A stretch of 64,000 nucleotides of DNA from Akkermansia massiliensis (GCF_018847375.1 NZ_CP072036.1:186001-250000), one strand, 5' to 3'. Counted from the first letter of the stretch, positions 35,476 through 45,193 are shown. Translations and numbers: made by a program. Notes: generated by a model not told the origin, from the letters alone.

Positions 35476-36888
35476 ATGCTGAAGACAGGATTAATCCAGC
35501 CGGAGACCATCCCCGGCCATTTCCCCAGGAACCTCAGAACCATCGTGGAACTGTACCGTTCCTGCGTGGACGGCGGGGCGGAGCTCGTTCTTTGTCCGCC
35601 GCTGGCCCTCAGTGGCGCGCACACCGGGGAACTGGCCCTGCGCAGCGGCTTCCGGTCCCAGCACAGGGCGGCCCTGGCCTACCTGGCCCGGGAAATAGCG
35701 GACGTCCCCCTGCTGCTGGCAGCGGCGGACGCGGACGGCAGCCGCTTCCACATGCTCCGGAACGGCCTTTCCTTTCCACGGCAAGCCGTTATTTCCCCAG
35801 CCGCACACGGAACGGTGGCCGTTCCCGTTTTCGGCATCTGCCGGACGGCGGATGAAGCGGGTTTTTCCATCATTTCATGGCCGGAATCTTCCCCGGCCTC
35901 CTCTTCCGTACCCTGCCTCTTGCTCCGCACCCATTCCGGCGCGTGGCATGAAGGACTGCTGGAGCAGGATGAGGAGGAAGCCTGCCGGCTGGCGCGGGAA
36001 ACAGGGCTGCCGGTCCTCACCGCCCGCCTGGCCGGGGGAGAAGGCCCGTTTCTGTTACCCGGCGCGTCTTCCGCATGGTCCGCCCACGGGATTCTCCTCA
36101 AACGGCTGCGTCTTTTTGAACGGGATTCTGCCGTCATTTCTCCGGAAAATTCCACGGAGGCGTCTTCTCCGCTTCCCGCTCCGGAAGAACAGCTCCGGCA
36201 CGCCCTCCGGAAAGGCACGGCGGACTTCATCCTGAAAAGCGGGCATGGCGCCGCCTGCCTGAACCTGCTGGAAAGCTCCGCATCCCTCCTGCTGGCTCAA
36301 CTGTTAAAAGAGGAACTGCCTTCCCTGCCCTTGACGGGCTTCATCCCCCGCCTCCCCGGCATTCCGGAACAGGACACTGCCCGGGCGCAAGCCTGTGCGG
36401 ACAAGCTGGGCATTCAGGCCCGGATGCTGCCTCTCCCCGCAGATGCGGCGGCCGGAGGACCGGATGACCTGTTCACGGCCGCATGGCTCATGCGCCAATG
36501 GGCCCAGGAGGAAGGTGGCCTGCTGCTTTCCGCCCTGACCGGAACGGACATCATGACCGCACCCCGCCTCCTTCCGCCGGCCCTGGCCGCTGACTTCATG
36601 CCGCTGGGGGATTTATATGAAACGGAACTGGCGGACCTGTTCCCCGGCTTCCTTTCTCCCGCGCCGGATGCGGCCATGCGCGACAGCCTCCTCATCCGTC
36701 TGCACCGCGCGCATGAATCCGCCACGCCGCTGGCTGGCCTCTTCCCGGAATCGGAGCTTGAAATCCGCCGCTGGCAGCGCCGGGCCCGCGCCTCCGAATG
36801 GATGCGCCGGAAACTGCCGCCGCGCCTCACGCTGCGCTCCATTCCCGGTGCACCGGAAACGCCTTACGTCCACCGGCTGACGGATTGA
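35476..36888 (+). CDS. NAD-synthetase-like protein with lost catalytic motifs
   Basis: The protein has 470 residues. Its order and spacing follow glutamine-dependent NAD synthetase: an N-terminal nitrilase-like domain (ELVLCPPLALSGAHTGEL; LPVLTARLAGGEGPF) and a C-terminal synthetase-like domain ending with MPLGDLYETELADLFPG. Both active sites are gone. The nitrilase Glu of the usual FPEL is Pro (CPPL, residues 40-43), and the ATP P-loop SGGxDS is replaced by LESSAS at 265-270. The protein is shorter than a typical NadE of this class (about 540-680 residues). The frame is long and uninterrupted, so it is probably an expressed pseudoenzyme and not a pseudogene. Its role is unknown. Confidence 0.65.
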   Translation: MLKTGLIQPETIPGHFPRNLRTIVELYRSCVDGGAELVLCPPLALSGAHTGELALRSGFRSQHRAALAYLAREIADVPLLLAAADADGSRFHMLRNGLSFPRQAVISPAAHGTVAVPVFGICRTADEAGFSIISWPESSPASSSVPCLLLRTHSGAWHEGLLEQDEEEACRLARETGLPVLTARLAGGEGPFLLPGASSAWSAHGILLKRLRLFERDSAVISPENSTEASSPLPAPEEQLRHALRKGTADFILKSGHGAACLNLLESSASLLLAQLLKEELPSLPLTGFIPRLPGIPEQDTARAQACADKLGIQARMLPLPADAAAGGPDDLFTAAWLMRQWAQEEGGLLLSALTGTDIMTAPRLLPPALAADFMPLGDLYETELADLFPGFLSPAPDAAMRDSLLIRLHRAHESATPLAGLFPESELEIRRWQRRARASEWMRRKLPPRLTLRSIPGAPETPYVHRLTD

Positions 36889-36963
36889 CGCGGCGCGTTG
36901 CTTTTCTTCCCGTGGCGTACATTGCGCTTGCTCTTGAAGTGGAAGAAGTGATTAGTAGAAGCC

Positions 36964-37764
36964 ATGCAATTCTATGTAGCCACCATGATCGGCCGCGCCG
37001 CTCTAAGGCTGGTTGACCGCCTGGGGTCAATCGGATTGCTGCTTTACCAAGTGACCGCATGCATGTGGTCCGGCAAATTCCGGATGCGCGTTCTTGTGGA
37101 GCAAATTGCAAAAATCGGGGTGCAGTCCCAGCCGGTGGTCATCATCACCGGCGCGTTCACCGGAGCCGTGCTGGAAGCCCAGACCCTGTTCCAGCTCCAG
37201 ACGGTGAGGATGGAAACCATGGGGGGCGCCGTCGTCGCCGTGGGCATGTTCCGGGAACTGGGGCCCGTCATTACCGGGCTGATGCTTGCGGGCCGCGTCG
37301 GGTCCGCCATGGCAGCGGAAATCGGGACCATGAAAGTCACGGAACAGGTAGACGCCCTTAACTCCATGAACGTGGACCCGGTGGACTACCTGGTGAAGCC
37401 CCGCATCCAGGCCATGCTCATTTCCATGCCTATCCTGATGATGGAAGCCGTGCTGGTGGGCATCGCCTCCGCCTACATCGTCAGTATCACCTCCTTTAAC
37501 GTGGACCAGGCTTACTGGATGCACTTCATGAGCAAATTCGTCACCATGGGGGACATCACCGTGGCCCTGGTCAAAGCCCTGGTCTTCGGCCTCATCATCT
37601 CCACCATCTCCTGCCGGGAAGGCCTGAACACCACGAACGGAGCCGTTGGCGTCGGCAAATCCACCATGCAGGCCATGGTGTATGCCTCCGTGGCTCTGCT
37701 CATCGCCAACTTCATTCTGACCATGATTCTCAATTCCATCTTCCCCATGGGATTCATGAGATAA
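36964..37764 (+). CDS. mlaE: MlaE-type lipid ABC transporter permease
   Basis: The protein has 266 residues and belongs to the MlaE/YrbE family. It has the interface helix at the start, then IITGAFTGAVLEAQTLFQL, FRELGPVITGLMLAGRVGSA with EIGTMKVTEQVDALNSM, and SCREGLNTTNGAVGVGKST near the end. It forms the inner-membrane permease of a retrograde phospholipid transport system between outer and inner membranes. It is the first of three consecutive mla genes. The start at 36964 leaves a 75-nt gap after the preceding gene. Confidence 0.93.
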   Translation: MQFYVATMIGRAALRLVDRLGSIGLLLYQVTACMWSGKFRMRVLVEQIAKIGVQSQPVVIITGAFTGAVLEAQTLFQLQTVRMETMGGAVVAVGMFRELGPVITGLMLAGRVGSAMAAEIGTMKVTEQVDALNSMNVDPVDYLVKPRIQAMLISMPILMMEAVLVGIASAYIVSITSFNVDQAYWMHFMSKFVTMGDITVALVKALVFGLIISTISCREGLNTTNGAVGVGKSTMQAMVYASVALLIANFILTMILNSIFPMGFMR

Positions 37765-37779
37765 CCCTTCCGCGCCGCC

Positions 37780-38598
37780 ATGCAGCCATTCATCCGCGTC
37801 CACCAGCTCAAGCAAAGCTTCGGCACCCAGGAAGTGCTGAAAGGCGTGAGCTTTGACGTGGGAAAGGGAGAGCTGATGGCTCTGATCGGCGGGTCAGGAG
37901 CCGGAAAAAGCGTCATCCTGAAACATCTGGACGGCCTGATGGACCCGCTGGACGGCTATGTGGAAATAGACGGCAGGCGCATCAGCGGAGCGCCGGAAAA
38001 AATCAAGAAGCAAATCCGCGGTAAAATAGGCTTCATGTTCCAGCAGGGGGCACTCTTCGACTCCCTCAGCGTAGGGGAAAACGTCGCCTTCCCGCTGCGC
38101 GAGGAAGGAATCCGGAATGAAAAGGAGCTGGACGCGCGCATCTCCGCCGCCCTGGACTCCGTGGACCTGCTGGGGCAGCAGGAAAAAATGCCGGCCAGCC
38201 TCTCCGGAGGCATGATCAAGCGCGTAGCCGTAGCCAGGGCCATCGTCACCACGCCGGAATGCCTGCTGTATGACGAGCCCACCGCAGGCCTGGACCCCAT
38301 TGTCACGGACAGCATCAGCTTCCTCATCCGGCAAATCTGCAAGGACAAGGGAATCACGACCGTCATCGTCTCCCATGACATGCCCAGCGTGATCCGCATT
38401 GCGGACAAAATCGTCTATCTCAGGAACGGGGAAGTTTACTGGACGGGAACCCCGGAGGAACTGCTGCATTCCAGGGATGAAAACCTGCAAAGGTTCCTGT
38501 ACGGGGATTCCGGGGAAGACTGGGCCTCCCTGACCGGCAGGCATGAAAACTTTCAACGGGTTCTGCTGGAACGGGCGGAACGTGAACGGAAACAATAA
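37780..38598 (+). CDS. mlaF: MlaF-type ABC ATPase
   Basis: The protein has 272 residues: Walker A GGSGAGKSVI, Q-loop FMFQQGALFDSL, signature LSGGMIKRVAVARAI, Walker B LLYDEPTAGLDP and H-loop IVSHD. LSGGMIKR is the variant signature typical of MlaF. It powers the MlaE permease. It lies 15 nt past mlaE. Confidence 0.94.
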   Translation: MQPFIRVHQLKQSFGTQEVLKGVSFDVGKGELMALIGGSGAGKSVILKHLDGLMDPLDGYVEIDGRRISGAPEKIKKQIRGKIGFMFQQGALFDSLSVGENVAFPLREEGIRNEKELDARISAALDSVDLLGQQEKMPASLSGGMIKRVAVARAIVTTPECLLYDEPTAGLDPIVTDSISFLIRQICKDKGITTVIVSHDMPSVIRIADKIVYLRNGEVYWTGTPEELLHSRDENLQRFLYGDSGEDWASLTGRHENFQRVLLERAERERKQ

Positions 38599-38616
38599 CC
38601 ATCTTACCACAGAGCC

Positions 38617-39600
38617 ATGAAGCAGAAACTTAAGCCGGAAACCTGGGTGGGCATCTTCCTGATTGCCGGAATCCTGATGATCATCGGCGTCATCCTGGGG
38701 TTTGGCAACATCAAGACCTCCAAGGAGCAAACCTACCCCATCAACATCATTTTCAAGGACGCGGCGGGCCTCATCAAGGACTCCCAGCTCCGCCTGGGCG
38801 GCGTTACGGTGGGAAAGGTCACCAAGGCGCCCGAACTCCTGCCCTCCGGCAATGAAGTCATGCTGGAAGCCAGCATCCTGAGCGACGTGAAAATCCAGGA
38901 AGGCTCCGTCTTCCGCGTGGACATGCAGAACATCCTGGGAGACAAGTACATCGACATCGTTCCCCCGGCACGCCCCACGCACGAATACATCCCGCCCCAT
39001 GCCACCATCATCGGGCAGCCTGAAAGCGATTTCAGCAAGATCAAGAACAACGCCGTGGGCGCCACGGAGGAAATACTGAAAATCCTCAAGCAGATTGAAA
39101 AAAATTCGGACAACATTGACGAGGCCATCCTCAACATCGGGGAAGCGGCCAAAGGGCTGGCCCAGACCACCAAGCTGATCAATGAAGGCATCCTGAGCCG
39201 GGAAAACCTCCGGCACCTCAACAGCGTGCTGGCTCAAATGAACAAAGCGGGCGAACAGCTCCCCGCGACAATGGCGGCCATGAAAGACACCGTCAGTGAC
39301 GCCCGCAGAATCATCGCCGGAGCGGAAGAAAAGCTCAACAGCCTGGACCCCGCCATCAAGGAAATCCCCCCCACGCTGACCGCCCTGCGCAAGGCTTCCG
39401 AGCAAATCGCCTCCGTCACGGCGGACGCCCGGAAAAACCAGGGCTTCCTGGGGCTGCTCATGTACGATGCGCGCTTCCGCGCCAATGCCCAGGAATTCAT
39501 CCGTAACCTGAGGGACTACGGAATCCTGCGGTACCGGAACCCGAACGAGCCCCAGGCCAAACCAGACCCCCGCGGCGGTTTTTCAGGAAGCCGCCGCTGA
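38617..39600 (+). CDS. mlaD: MlaD-type MCE-domain protein
   Basis: The protein has 327 residues. It has one TM helix (VGIFLIAGILMIIGVILGF) and then a single MCE domain (FKDAAGLIKDSQLRLGGVTV, then GDKYIDIVPP). A long helical tail follows, longer than in E. coli MlaD. It is expected to form a hexameric lipid ring in the periplasm on MlaE. It starts 18 nt after mlaF. MlaB, MlaC and MlaA are not next to it. Confidence 0.92.
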   Translation: MKQKLKPETWVGIFLIAGILMIIGVILGFGNIKTSKEQTYPINIIFKDAAGLIKDSQLRLGGVTVGKVTKAPELLPSGNEVMLEASILSDVKIQEGSVFRVDMQNILGDKYIDIVPPARPTHEYIPPHATIIGQPESDFSKIKNNAVGATEEILKILKQIEKNSDNIDEAILNIGEAAKGLAQTTKLINEGILSRENLRHLNSVLAQMNKAGEQLPATMAAMKDTVSDARRIIAGAEEKLNSLDPAIKEIPPTLTALRKASEQIASVTADARKNQGFLGLLMYDARFRANAQEFIRNLRDYGILRYRNPNEPQAKPDPRGGFSGSRR

Positions 39601-39638
39601 GGAACGCGCACAATTCCGGGTGAAGCCGCTTTACACAC

Positions 39639-39666
39639 TTGCCAATAGAGGGAAGCGTGCTAAATA
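39639..39666 (+). promoter_or_regulatory. candidate promoter of the DUF883-YqjE-type cluster
   Basis: TTGCCA (39639-39644), a 16-nt spacer and TAAATA (39661-39666), located 78 nt before the DUF883 gene and after the mlaD stop. Confidence 0.5.
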
Positions 39667-39744
39667 ATTCCCAATGTGAGAGGCGAAAACATGTAAGCCG
39701 ACATGTTTTTCAACAGGAACCAACCCTTAACACTCTAATCAACC

Positions 39745-40071
39745 ATGCAAGACAACCAAACCGAACTTGAACCGACCGCAGCAGCAAACGACACCGCCTG
39801 CTCCTGCCCTTCCGCCCGCGAGCTTGCCGTAACCAGATTTCAACAGGCCAGGGCCTTCGCCGCGGCCAAAGTAAACCAAATCCGCAAGGCGGCTACGGAA
39901 CAGGCCAGCACCATCCGTGACTACGCCCAGGAAAAAGGAGAAGTCATCCGTGACAAGGCCAAGAAGTTCCATGAAGCGGGCGAAGAATACGTGAAGGAAA
40001 AACCCACCCAGTCCGTGCTGATCGCCATGGGCGTGGGCCTTCTGATCGGCATGCTCATCCGCCGCCGTTAA
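39745..40071 (+). CDS. DUF883/ElaB-YqjD-type membrane protein
   Basis: The protein has 108 residues. A coiled, charged segment (about 20-80) is followed by a C-terminal TM helix with KPTQSVLIAMGVGLLIGML and RRR at the end. This is the ElaB/YqjD layout, a C-tail-anchored family that binds ribosomes in stationary phase in E. coli. It is followed by a YqjE-like and a third membrane gene, as in yqjDEK. The role here is inferred from that order. Confidence 0.85.
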   Translation: MQDNQTELEPTAAANDTACSCPSARELAVTRFQQARAFAAAKVNQIRKAATEQASTIRDYAQEKGEVIRDKAKKFHEAGEEYVKEKPTQSVLIAMGVGLLIGMLIRRR

Positions 40072-40130
40072 CCCTCATTCCGCGCCATGCGCATCAAGCG
40101 CATGGCGCCCTCACCCCTTCAAACCGAGCC

Positions 40131-40577
40131 ATGGGACTGATTGACAAACTCAAACGCACCTTCGTCGCCCCCATTGTGGAGGAAAAGGAAGAAGGAGCGG
40201 CTATGGTCCGGTCCCTCCGGGAAACCGGAGCGGCGGCGCTTGACCATGTGGAAGCCCTGGCCGCGCTGCTCAAGCTGGAACTGGAGGAAGCGTCCAAAAG
40301 GCTGGGCAGGAAAATGGCCCTGCTCCTGCTGGCCGCCTTTATGGCCATCTTCGGCTATCTGTTCCTGTGGTGCTTCCTGACCATGGTCATGGCCCACTTC
40401 TGGGGAATCATTGCCGGACTTGCCGTAACCACCGGCATCCATCTGGTGGCGGCTGCCGTGGCCCTCATCCTTTTCAGCCGAACCCATGTAACGCCCATCG
40501 CCCCGGCGACGGCGGAAGAACTTAAAACGGATTTATCATGTCTGCAAATGGCTCTCAAGAAAAGCTCGCACTCCTGA
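40131..40577 (+). CDS. YqjE-type phage-holin-superfamily membrane protein
   Basis: The protein has 148 residues. An amphipathic helix with charged residues (LEALAALLKLELEEA-like region) precedes two TM helices (LLLAAFMAIFGYLFLW; IIAGLAVTTGIHLVAAAVAL). This matches the YqjE/Actinobacterial-holin-X family, though no lysis role is implied. Its 3' end overlaps the next gene by 40 nt in another frame. Confidence 0.75.
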   Translation: MGLIDKLKRTFVAPIVEEKEEGAAMVRSLRETGAAALDHVEALAALLKLELEEASKRLGRKMALLLLAAFMAIFGYLFLWCFLTMVMAHFWGIIAGLAVTTGIHLVAAAVALILFSRTHVTPIAPATAEELKTDLSCLQMALKKSSHS

Positions 40578-40918
40578 TGCGGGTGGCTTCCTCCCGGCTG
40601 GATATCGTCAATGAGACGGATACCCTGGTCCAGAAGACGCAGCAGCAGGCCGACCACTTCCGGAAGCTGAAAAAAAAGGCCATGTCCCTGCCTGTGATCG
40701 GCTCCATTGTCGGCACGGTGGGAGGCATTCTGCTCATCCGCATGTTTACGGGAAAAAAAAGCCATCCGGCGCCCCCGCGTCCGCATGTTTCCGGAAGCTG
40801 GATCAATTCCCCTATCTTCCGTTTCATCATTGAAATCCTGGTAACCCTCGCCTTCCCGTCCCTGAAAAAAATGGGCTTCGACCTGGCAGGCAAGAAATTC
40901 TTCAACCTGTTCAAGTAA
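40538..40918 (+). CDS. small membrane protein in the YqjK position
   Basis: The protein has 126 residues and overlaps the YqjE-type gene by 40 nt. The first 45 residues are a coiled helix (ETDTLVQKTQQQADHFRKLK), followed by one hydrophobic helix (VIGSIVGTVGGILLIRMF) and a possible second membrane segment near the C-terminus. It shows no clear sequence match to YqjK, only the same position and general build. Its function is unknown, probably envelope-linked. Confidence 0.65.
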   Translation: MSANGSQEKLALLMRVASSRLDIVNETDTLVQKTQQQADHFRKLKKKAMSLPVIGSIVGTVGGILLIRMFTGKKSHPAPPRPHVSGSWINSPIFRFIIEILVTLAFPSLKKMGFDLAGKKFFNLFK

Positions 40919-41234
40919 CAGGATTTTCCGGTCGATGCGGCGCAGCCTTTTCAAGCCGCTGCTTTAAAAAAGAACTCAGGAATTCCGCTGTTGCGGGAGA
41001 AATGTCTTCATATCCCTGCGGCGTCAGATGCGCGCCGTTCCGGGAATATCGTCCCCCCCTGCAGGACAACTCTTCATGCAGACGGCCGCGATACCTCATA
41101 AAATAACGACCTGCCGCCAAAGAAAACAACGCCCCTTTGTTCATACGTACCTCGCCAGGCTGGACAGGCATTTCGGCATGGTCCATGCGGCGATATTGGA
41201 ATGAAACAGGAGACCAGGGCATGCCTGACCCCAA
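40919..41234 (-). pseudogene. possible SGNH/GDSL hydrolase remnant, C-terminal end
   Basis: The frame at 40911-41234 has no ATG start and a stop directly upstream. Its end reads NGAHLTPQGYEDISP, which resembles the catalytic Asp/Asn-x-x-His block near the C-terminus of SGNH hydrolases. The upstream residues carry no clear Ser block. The identification is tentative. Confidence 0.4.
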
Positions 41235-41876
41235 AAAGGCATCGGCAGCTCAATTCCCCTTTCCAGCGCTTTCCGCCATGAACAATTCCTGCCAAAAATA
41301 ACAGGGCACAATCAGGAAAAAAGCTACCTGGCCATGAAAGGGAGGCCCCAATATAGGAAGACGACCATCATGGCGGAAACATGGCCTTCCCAGTCATCGC
41401 GGCGGCGGGGAATTTGGAAATGTTCCTTCCGTGTCCCCGTTCGGAGGAACAGGAAAAATTGATGAAGAAAGTCATTTAAAACAATATCCCGACCTTTCCC
41501 CCGGAGGCAAAAATGCAACCGCGCCATAGACTTGTCCTCAATGCCGCCATTTCACATTTAACCATGAAAACAGCAGCGGGATTGCTGTCGGCTCTTTCCG
41601 CCATGCCAAACGTATGCCTCTGCCGGGAAAGTCCGTGAAAAACCGCGATCCCTCAGGATCCGGTTCCCGAAACGGCAGAAAAACATAAATGCTCTTTCCC
41701 GCTCCCGGAAATAAACTTTTGCGAGCCTTCCTCAAGGCTTCTCTCCAAAAATCCTCCCCCGCCACGGGACGGCACAGGGCCGCCTGCACAGAAATCATTT
41801 CCCAAACATTTTTTGCTGGTCAAAAAAGCCCCGTTTTCGTTAGTATGTAGCTTTATCAGTTTGCTGCATTCACAAC
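41235..41876. other. region before the PilT-type genes, no intact gene
   Basis: About 640 bases. A minus-strand open frame at 41538-41798 has protein-like pieces (YVFLPFREPDPEG), perhaps the N-terminal part of the same decayed gene as the SGNH-like remnant. Nothing else is recognisable. The last part should hold the promoter of the first PilT-type gene. Confidence 0.4.
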
Positions 41877-42959
41877 ATGAGCGAATACATTTTGCCCCAC
41901 GTCGACGGATATCTTAAGCTTGGACAGGACTTTGACTGTTCCGATATCCACCTTGCCGTCAACAGCCGCCCCACCTGGCGCCGGTTCGGCCAGCTTCTCC
42001 CCATCTGGGAGGAAGCGCCCAATCTCACGCCCCAGGACACGGAAGTTCTGGCGAGGGGCTTTCTGGAAGACCCGGAATGGAACCGCCTTCAATTAAAGGG
42101 GGACGTGGACTTTGCCTATGCCAACGACTTCGGACGCTACCGCGCTTCCGTGGTCAAGCAGCGCCTGGGCTATGACATCTGCTTCCGCATCATCAACACG
42201 CGGGTGCGCACCATGGAGGAAATCGGCCTGCCGACGGAATACGTGGTGCCCCTCACCCGCTACACCAACGGCCTCATTCTGGTGACGGGCTCCGTGGGTT
42301 CCGGTAAATCCACCACCCTGGCCTCCATCGTGGACTTCATCAACCAGGACCGCCACGACCACATCATCACGCTTGAAGACCCCATCGAATACCTGATTCC
42401 CTCCAAAAACTGCCACGTCAACCAGCGTGAAGTGCACAAGCACACGGAATCCTTCGCGCGCGCCCTCCGCGGGGCCCTCCGTGAAGACCCGGACGTCATC
42501 ATGGTAGGTGAAATGCGCGACCTGGAAACCATCTCCCTGGCGCTCACGGCGGCTGAAACCGGCCACCTGGTGCTCGGCACCCTGCACACGGGGTCCGCAG
42601 CCCGCACGGTGGACCGCGTGCTGGACGTCTTCCCGGTGGAGCAGCGCGACCAGATCCGCATCATGGTCAGTGAATCCCTGCGCGGCATCATCTCCCAGCA
42701 GCTCGTTCCCAGGGCGGACGGCAACGGCCGCGCCCTGGCCATTGAAATGCTGGTCAATACACCCGCCATCGCCAACTGCATCCGCGAAGGAAAGACATTC
42801 ATGATTCCCGGCTGCATCCAGACCGGGAAGGCCCAGGGCATGATCCTGATGGATGACTCCCTCCGGGCGCTGCACCAGGCAGGTCTCATCACCACGGAAG
42901 ACTGCATCTTCCGCGCGGAAGACAAAACCATCATGAAATCCTTCCTGGGAATCAAGTAA
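41877..42959 (+). CDS. pilT: PilT-type twitching-motility ATPase (first of two)
   Basis: The protein has 360 residues. It has the secretion-ATPase motifs Walker A GSVGSGKSTT, ITLEDPIEYLI (Asp box), Walker B VIMVGEMRDLET and His box LGTLHTGSAA. It drives retraction of type IV pili at the inner-membrane base. The second copy follows 25 nt later, as pilT and pilU do in many bacteria. The length is usual for PilT. No pilin or pilus assembly gene is adjacent. Confidence 0.92.
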   Translation: MSEYILPHVDGYLKLGQDFDCSDIHLAVNSRPTWRRFGQLLPIWEEAPNLTPQDTEVLARGFLEDPEWNRLQLKGDVDFAYANDFGRYRASVVKQRLGYDICFRIINTRVRTMEEIGLPTEYVVPLTRYTNGLILVTGSVGSGKSTTLASIVDFINQDRHDHIITLEDPIEYLIPSKNCHVNQREVHKHTESFARALRGALREDPDVIMVGEMRDLETISLALTAAETGHLVLGTLHTGSAARTVDRVLDVFPVEQRDQIRIMVSESLRGIISQQLVPRADGNGRALAIEMLVNTPAIANCIREGKTFMIPGCIQTGKAQGMILMDDSLRALHQAGLITTEDCIFRAEDKTIMKSFLGIK

Positions 42960-42984
42960 CCTTTAACTTTGACACACTCCTGTT

Positions 42985-44079
42985 ATGGCTGTTATCGACC
43001 AATACTTCAAATACCTCGTAGAAGCGGGCGGCTCCGACCTTCACCTCAGCGAAGGCCAGCCTCCGAAAATCCGCGTCAACGGGACCATCTCCGCCATCTC
43101 CGACGAAAACCTGGAAGGCCAGTCGTTCAAAAACCTTCTCGCGGAAATATGCGACTCCCAGGCCTTCCAGAAATACCTGGAAGAAGGGGATCTGGACTTC
43201 GCCTATGAAATGGATGAAACCTCCCGTTTCCGCTGCAACTACTTCAGGCAGCAGCACGGCCTGGGAGCCGTCTTCCGTCTCATTCCCACAAAAATCGCCA
43301 CGCTGGAAGAACTGGGCGTGCCCACGGTCGTCAAGGAATTCGCCCACATGAGATCAGGGCTGGTGCTGGTCACGGGGCCCACGGGCTCCGGTAAATCCAC
43401 CACCCTGGCCGCCATCATTGACTACATCAACAGCAACCAGGCGCGGCACATCATCACGGTGGAGGAACCTATCGAATTCGTTCACCCCAATAAAAAATCC
43501 ATCGTCACCCAGAGGGAAGTGCCCCTCCAGACACCCTCCTTCGCAGACGGCCTGCGGGCTTCCCTCCGTGAAGACTCCGACATCGTGCTGGTGGGTGAAA
43601 TGCGCGACCTGGAAACCATCTCCCTGGCACTCACGGCGGCTGAAACCGGCCTTCTGGTATTCGGCACCCTGCACACGAACAACGCCAGCAAAACCATTGA
43701 CCGTATCATTGACGTATTCCCGTCCGACCAGCAGTCCCAGGTACGCACCATGCTTGCGGGCTCCCTCCGCGGCGTCGTGGCGCAGCTCCTGATGAAGCGC
43801 AGCGACAAGCCGGGACGCGTAGCCGTCAATGAAATCCTCTTTGCCACGCCCGCCGTGGCGGCCATCATCCGTGAAGGCGCCACGCAGAAAATCCCTGACG
43901 TCATCGTCGGCGGAAAGGCCATGGGCATGCAATTCATGGATGACGCCATCTGGCAAAAACTCCAGCAGGGCGTCGTCTCTCCGGAGGAAGCCTACATGAA
44001 GTGCATTGAAAAGAAGAGGTTCCGCAACTTCCTTCCCCCGGAATCCGTCCGTCTGGCAGACTCCGGCGGTGGAAACTAG
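42985..44079 (+). CDS. PilT/PilU-type ATPase (second of two)
   Basis: The protein has 364 residues, closely similar to the previous gene: Walker A GPTGSGKSTT, VEEPIEFVHP, VLVGEMRDLETISLAL and GTLHTNNASK. The His box lacks the Gly of the first copy but keeps the Asn of PilT. One of the two is likely the canonical PilT and the other a PilU-like accessory. Both Walker motifs are intact. It is probably co-transcribed with the first and with the parvulin gene 27 nt downstream. Confidence 0.9.
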   Translation: MAVIDQYFKYLVEAGGSDLHLSEGQPPKIRVNGTISAISDENLEGQSFKNLLAEICDSQAFQKYLEEGDLDFAYEMDETSRFRCNYFRQQHGLGAVFRLIPTKIATLEELGVPTVVKEFAHMRSGLVLVTGPTGSGKSTTLAAIIDYINSNQARHIITVEEPIEFVHPNKKSIVTQREVPLQTPSFADGLRASLREDSDIVLVGEMRDLETISLALTAAETGLLVFGTLHTNNASKTIDRIIDVFPSDQQSQVRTMLAGSLRGVVAQLLMKRSDKPGRVAVNEILFATPAVAAIIREGATQKIPDVIVGGKAMGMQFMDDAIWQKLQQGVVSPEEAYMKCIEKKRFRNFLPPESVRLADSGGGN

Positions 44080-44106
44080 GCCCTTTGCTCCTTCCCTGTC
44101 CCTCCC

Positions 44107-45180
44107 ATGTCCCCCACTGGAAAATTCACGTTCAAGCTCGTGATCTATGGAGCATTCCTGCTCTATCTGGTGGGGGATTTGTTTCTCTGGCACGGCTTCC
44201 TGGCCGGCAGGATGGACGCCTACCTGAAACCGATGCCGGGACCGCCCGGAGACAACTCCGCCCGGATTGCGGAAGTTTACGGCGAACCCGTCACCGCCAA
44301 CCAGCTCTCCCGGAGGGTTGCGGAACTCCGGCTCCTGCGCCAGCCTCCCGTTCTGGACATGGACGGAGGCATCAGGCTCACCCATGAACTGGACGTAGCC
44401 GGAGACCTGGCTCCGCGGGCCAGGTACGATCTGATCGGCTCCTCCCTCCTGCGCCTGAAAACCAGCGTCAACGACCTTCAGCTTCCCAACCGCAATGCGG
44501 AAGCCGCGCACGCCGCGGAACAAATCCGTTCCCGCTTTGACGGGAACACGGAACAATACCTGAAAACCCTGCATGACCAGAAATTCACGCAGCAGCAATT
44601 CCAGGAAAAAATAGCGGCGCGGCTCAAGCAGACGGAACAGCTCTACCGGGCGACCGCCCAGGCGGCAGAGCCGTCCGACGAAGACCTGAAAACCTATTAT
44701 GATTTGATCCGGGACCAGCTTAAAACCCCTGACCTCCGGAAAACCAGGCACATCTTCCTGGCTACCCTTCACAACGATGAAACCCAGGTCAAACAGGCGG
44801 CGGAAACGCTGCTGGCGCGCCTGCAAGGCGGGGAAACCTTCTCCCGGCTTGCCAGGGAATTCAGTGAGGACGAGCGCTCCGCGCCCGCAGGCGGGGAACT
44901 TGGCTGGGTCAGCCCCGCCCGCGCACGGGAAACCCTGGGCCTGGAGCTGGCAAACGTTCCCGACAACAAGCCGGTGCTTCTTAAAAGCCGGTGGGGATGG
45001 CACCTTGTGGAAGCCTCCCCCCTCAAAAAAGGAAGTATCCCTTCCTACGAAGAAGCGCTTCCGGCCCTGAGGAATGCAGCCCAAAGCCTCAGAAAAGCGC
45101 AGGCCGTGGGGCTGTACATGGAGGGCCTTTTTGAAGAAGCCCACCTCAGGAGCCGCATTAAAAACAAGCGGGATCGCTGA
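44107..45180 (+). CDS. periplasmic parvulin-type peptidyl-prolyl isomerase
   Basis: The protein has 357 residues. It has one TM/signal helix (LVIYGAFLLYLVGDLFLW) and then a SurA/PrsA-like N-terminal helical region. A parvulin domain lies at about residues 215-310 (RKTRHIFLA, then FSRLAREFSEDERSAPAGGE and WGWHLVEA). It helps fold outer-membrane or secreted proteins. It has a single parvulin domain, where SurA has two. It ends 13 nt before the acyltransferase gene. Confidence 0.85.
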   Translation: MSPTGKFTFKLVIYGAFLLYLVGDLFLWHGFLAGRMDAYLKPMPGPPGDNSARIAEVYGEPVTANQLSRRVAELRLLRQPPVLDMDGGIRLTHELDVAGDLAPRARYDLIGSSLLRLKTSVNDLQLPNRNAEAAHAAEQIRSRFDGNTEQYLKTLHDQKFTQQQFQEKIAARLKQTEQLYRATAQAAEPSDEDLKTYYDLIRDQLKTPDLRKTRHIFLATLHNDETQVKQAAETLLARLQGGETFSRLAREFSEDERSAPAGGELGWVSPARARETLGLELANVPDNKPVLLKSRWGWHLVEASPLKKGSIPSYEEALPALRNAAQSLRKAQAVGLYMEGLFEEAHLRSRIKNKRDR

Positions 45181-45193
45181 TGCCCCAGTTCCA

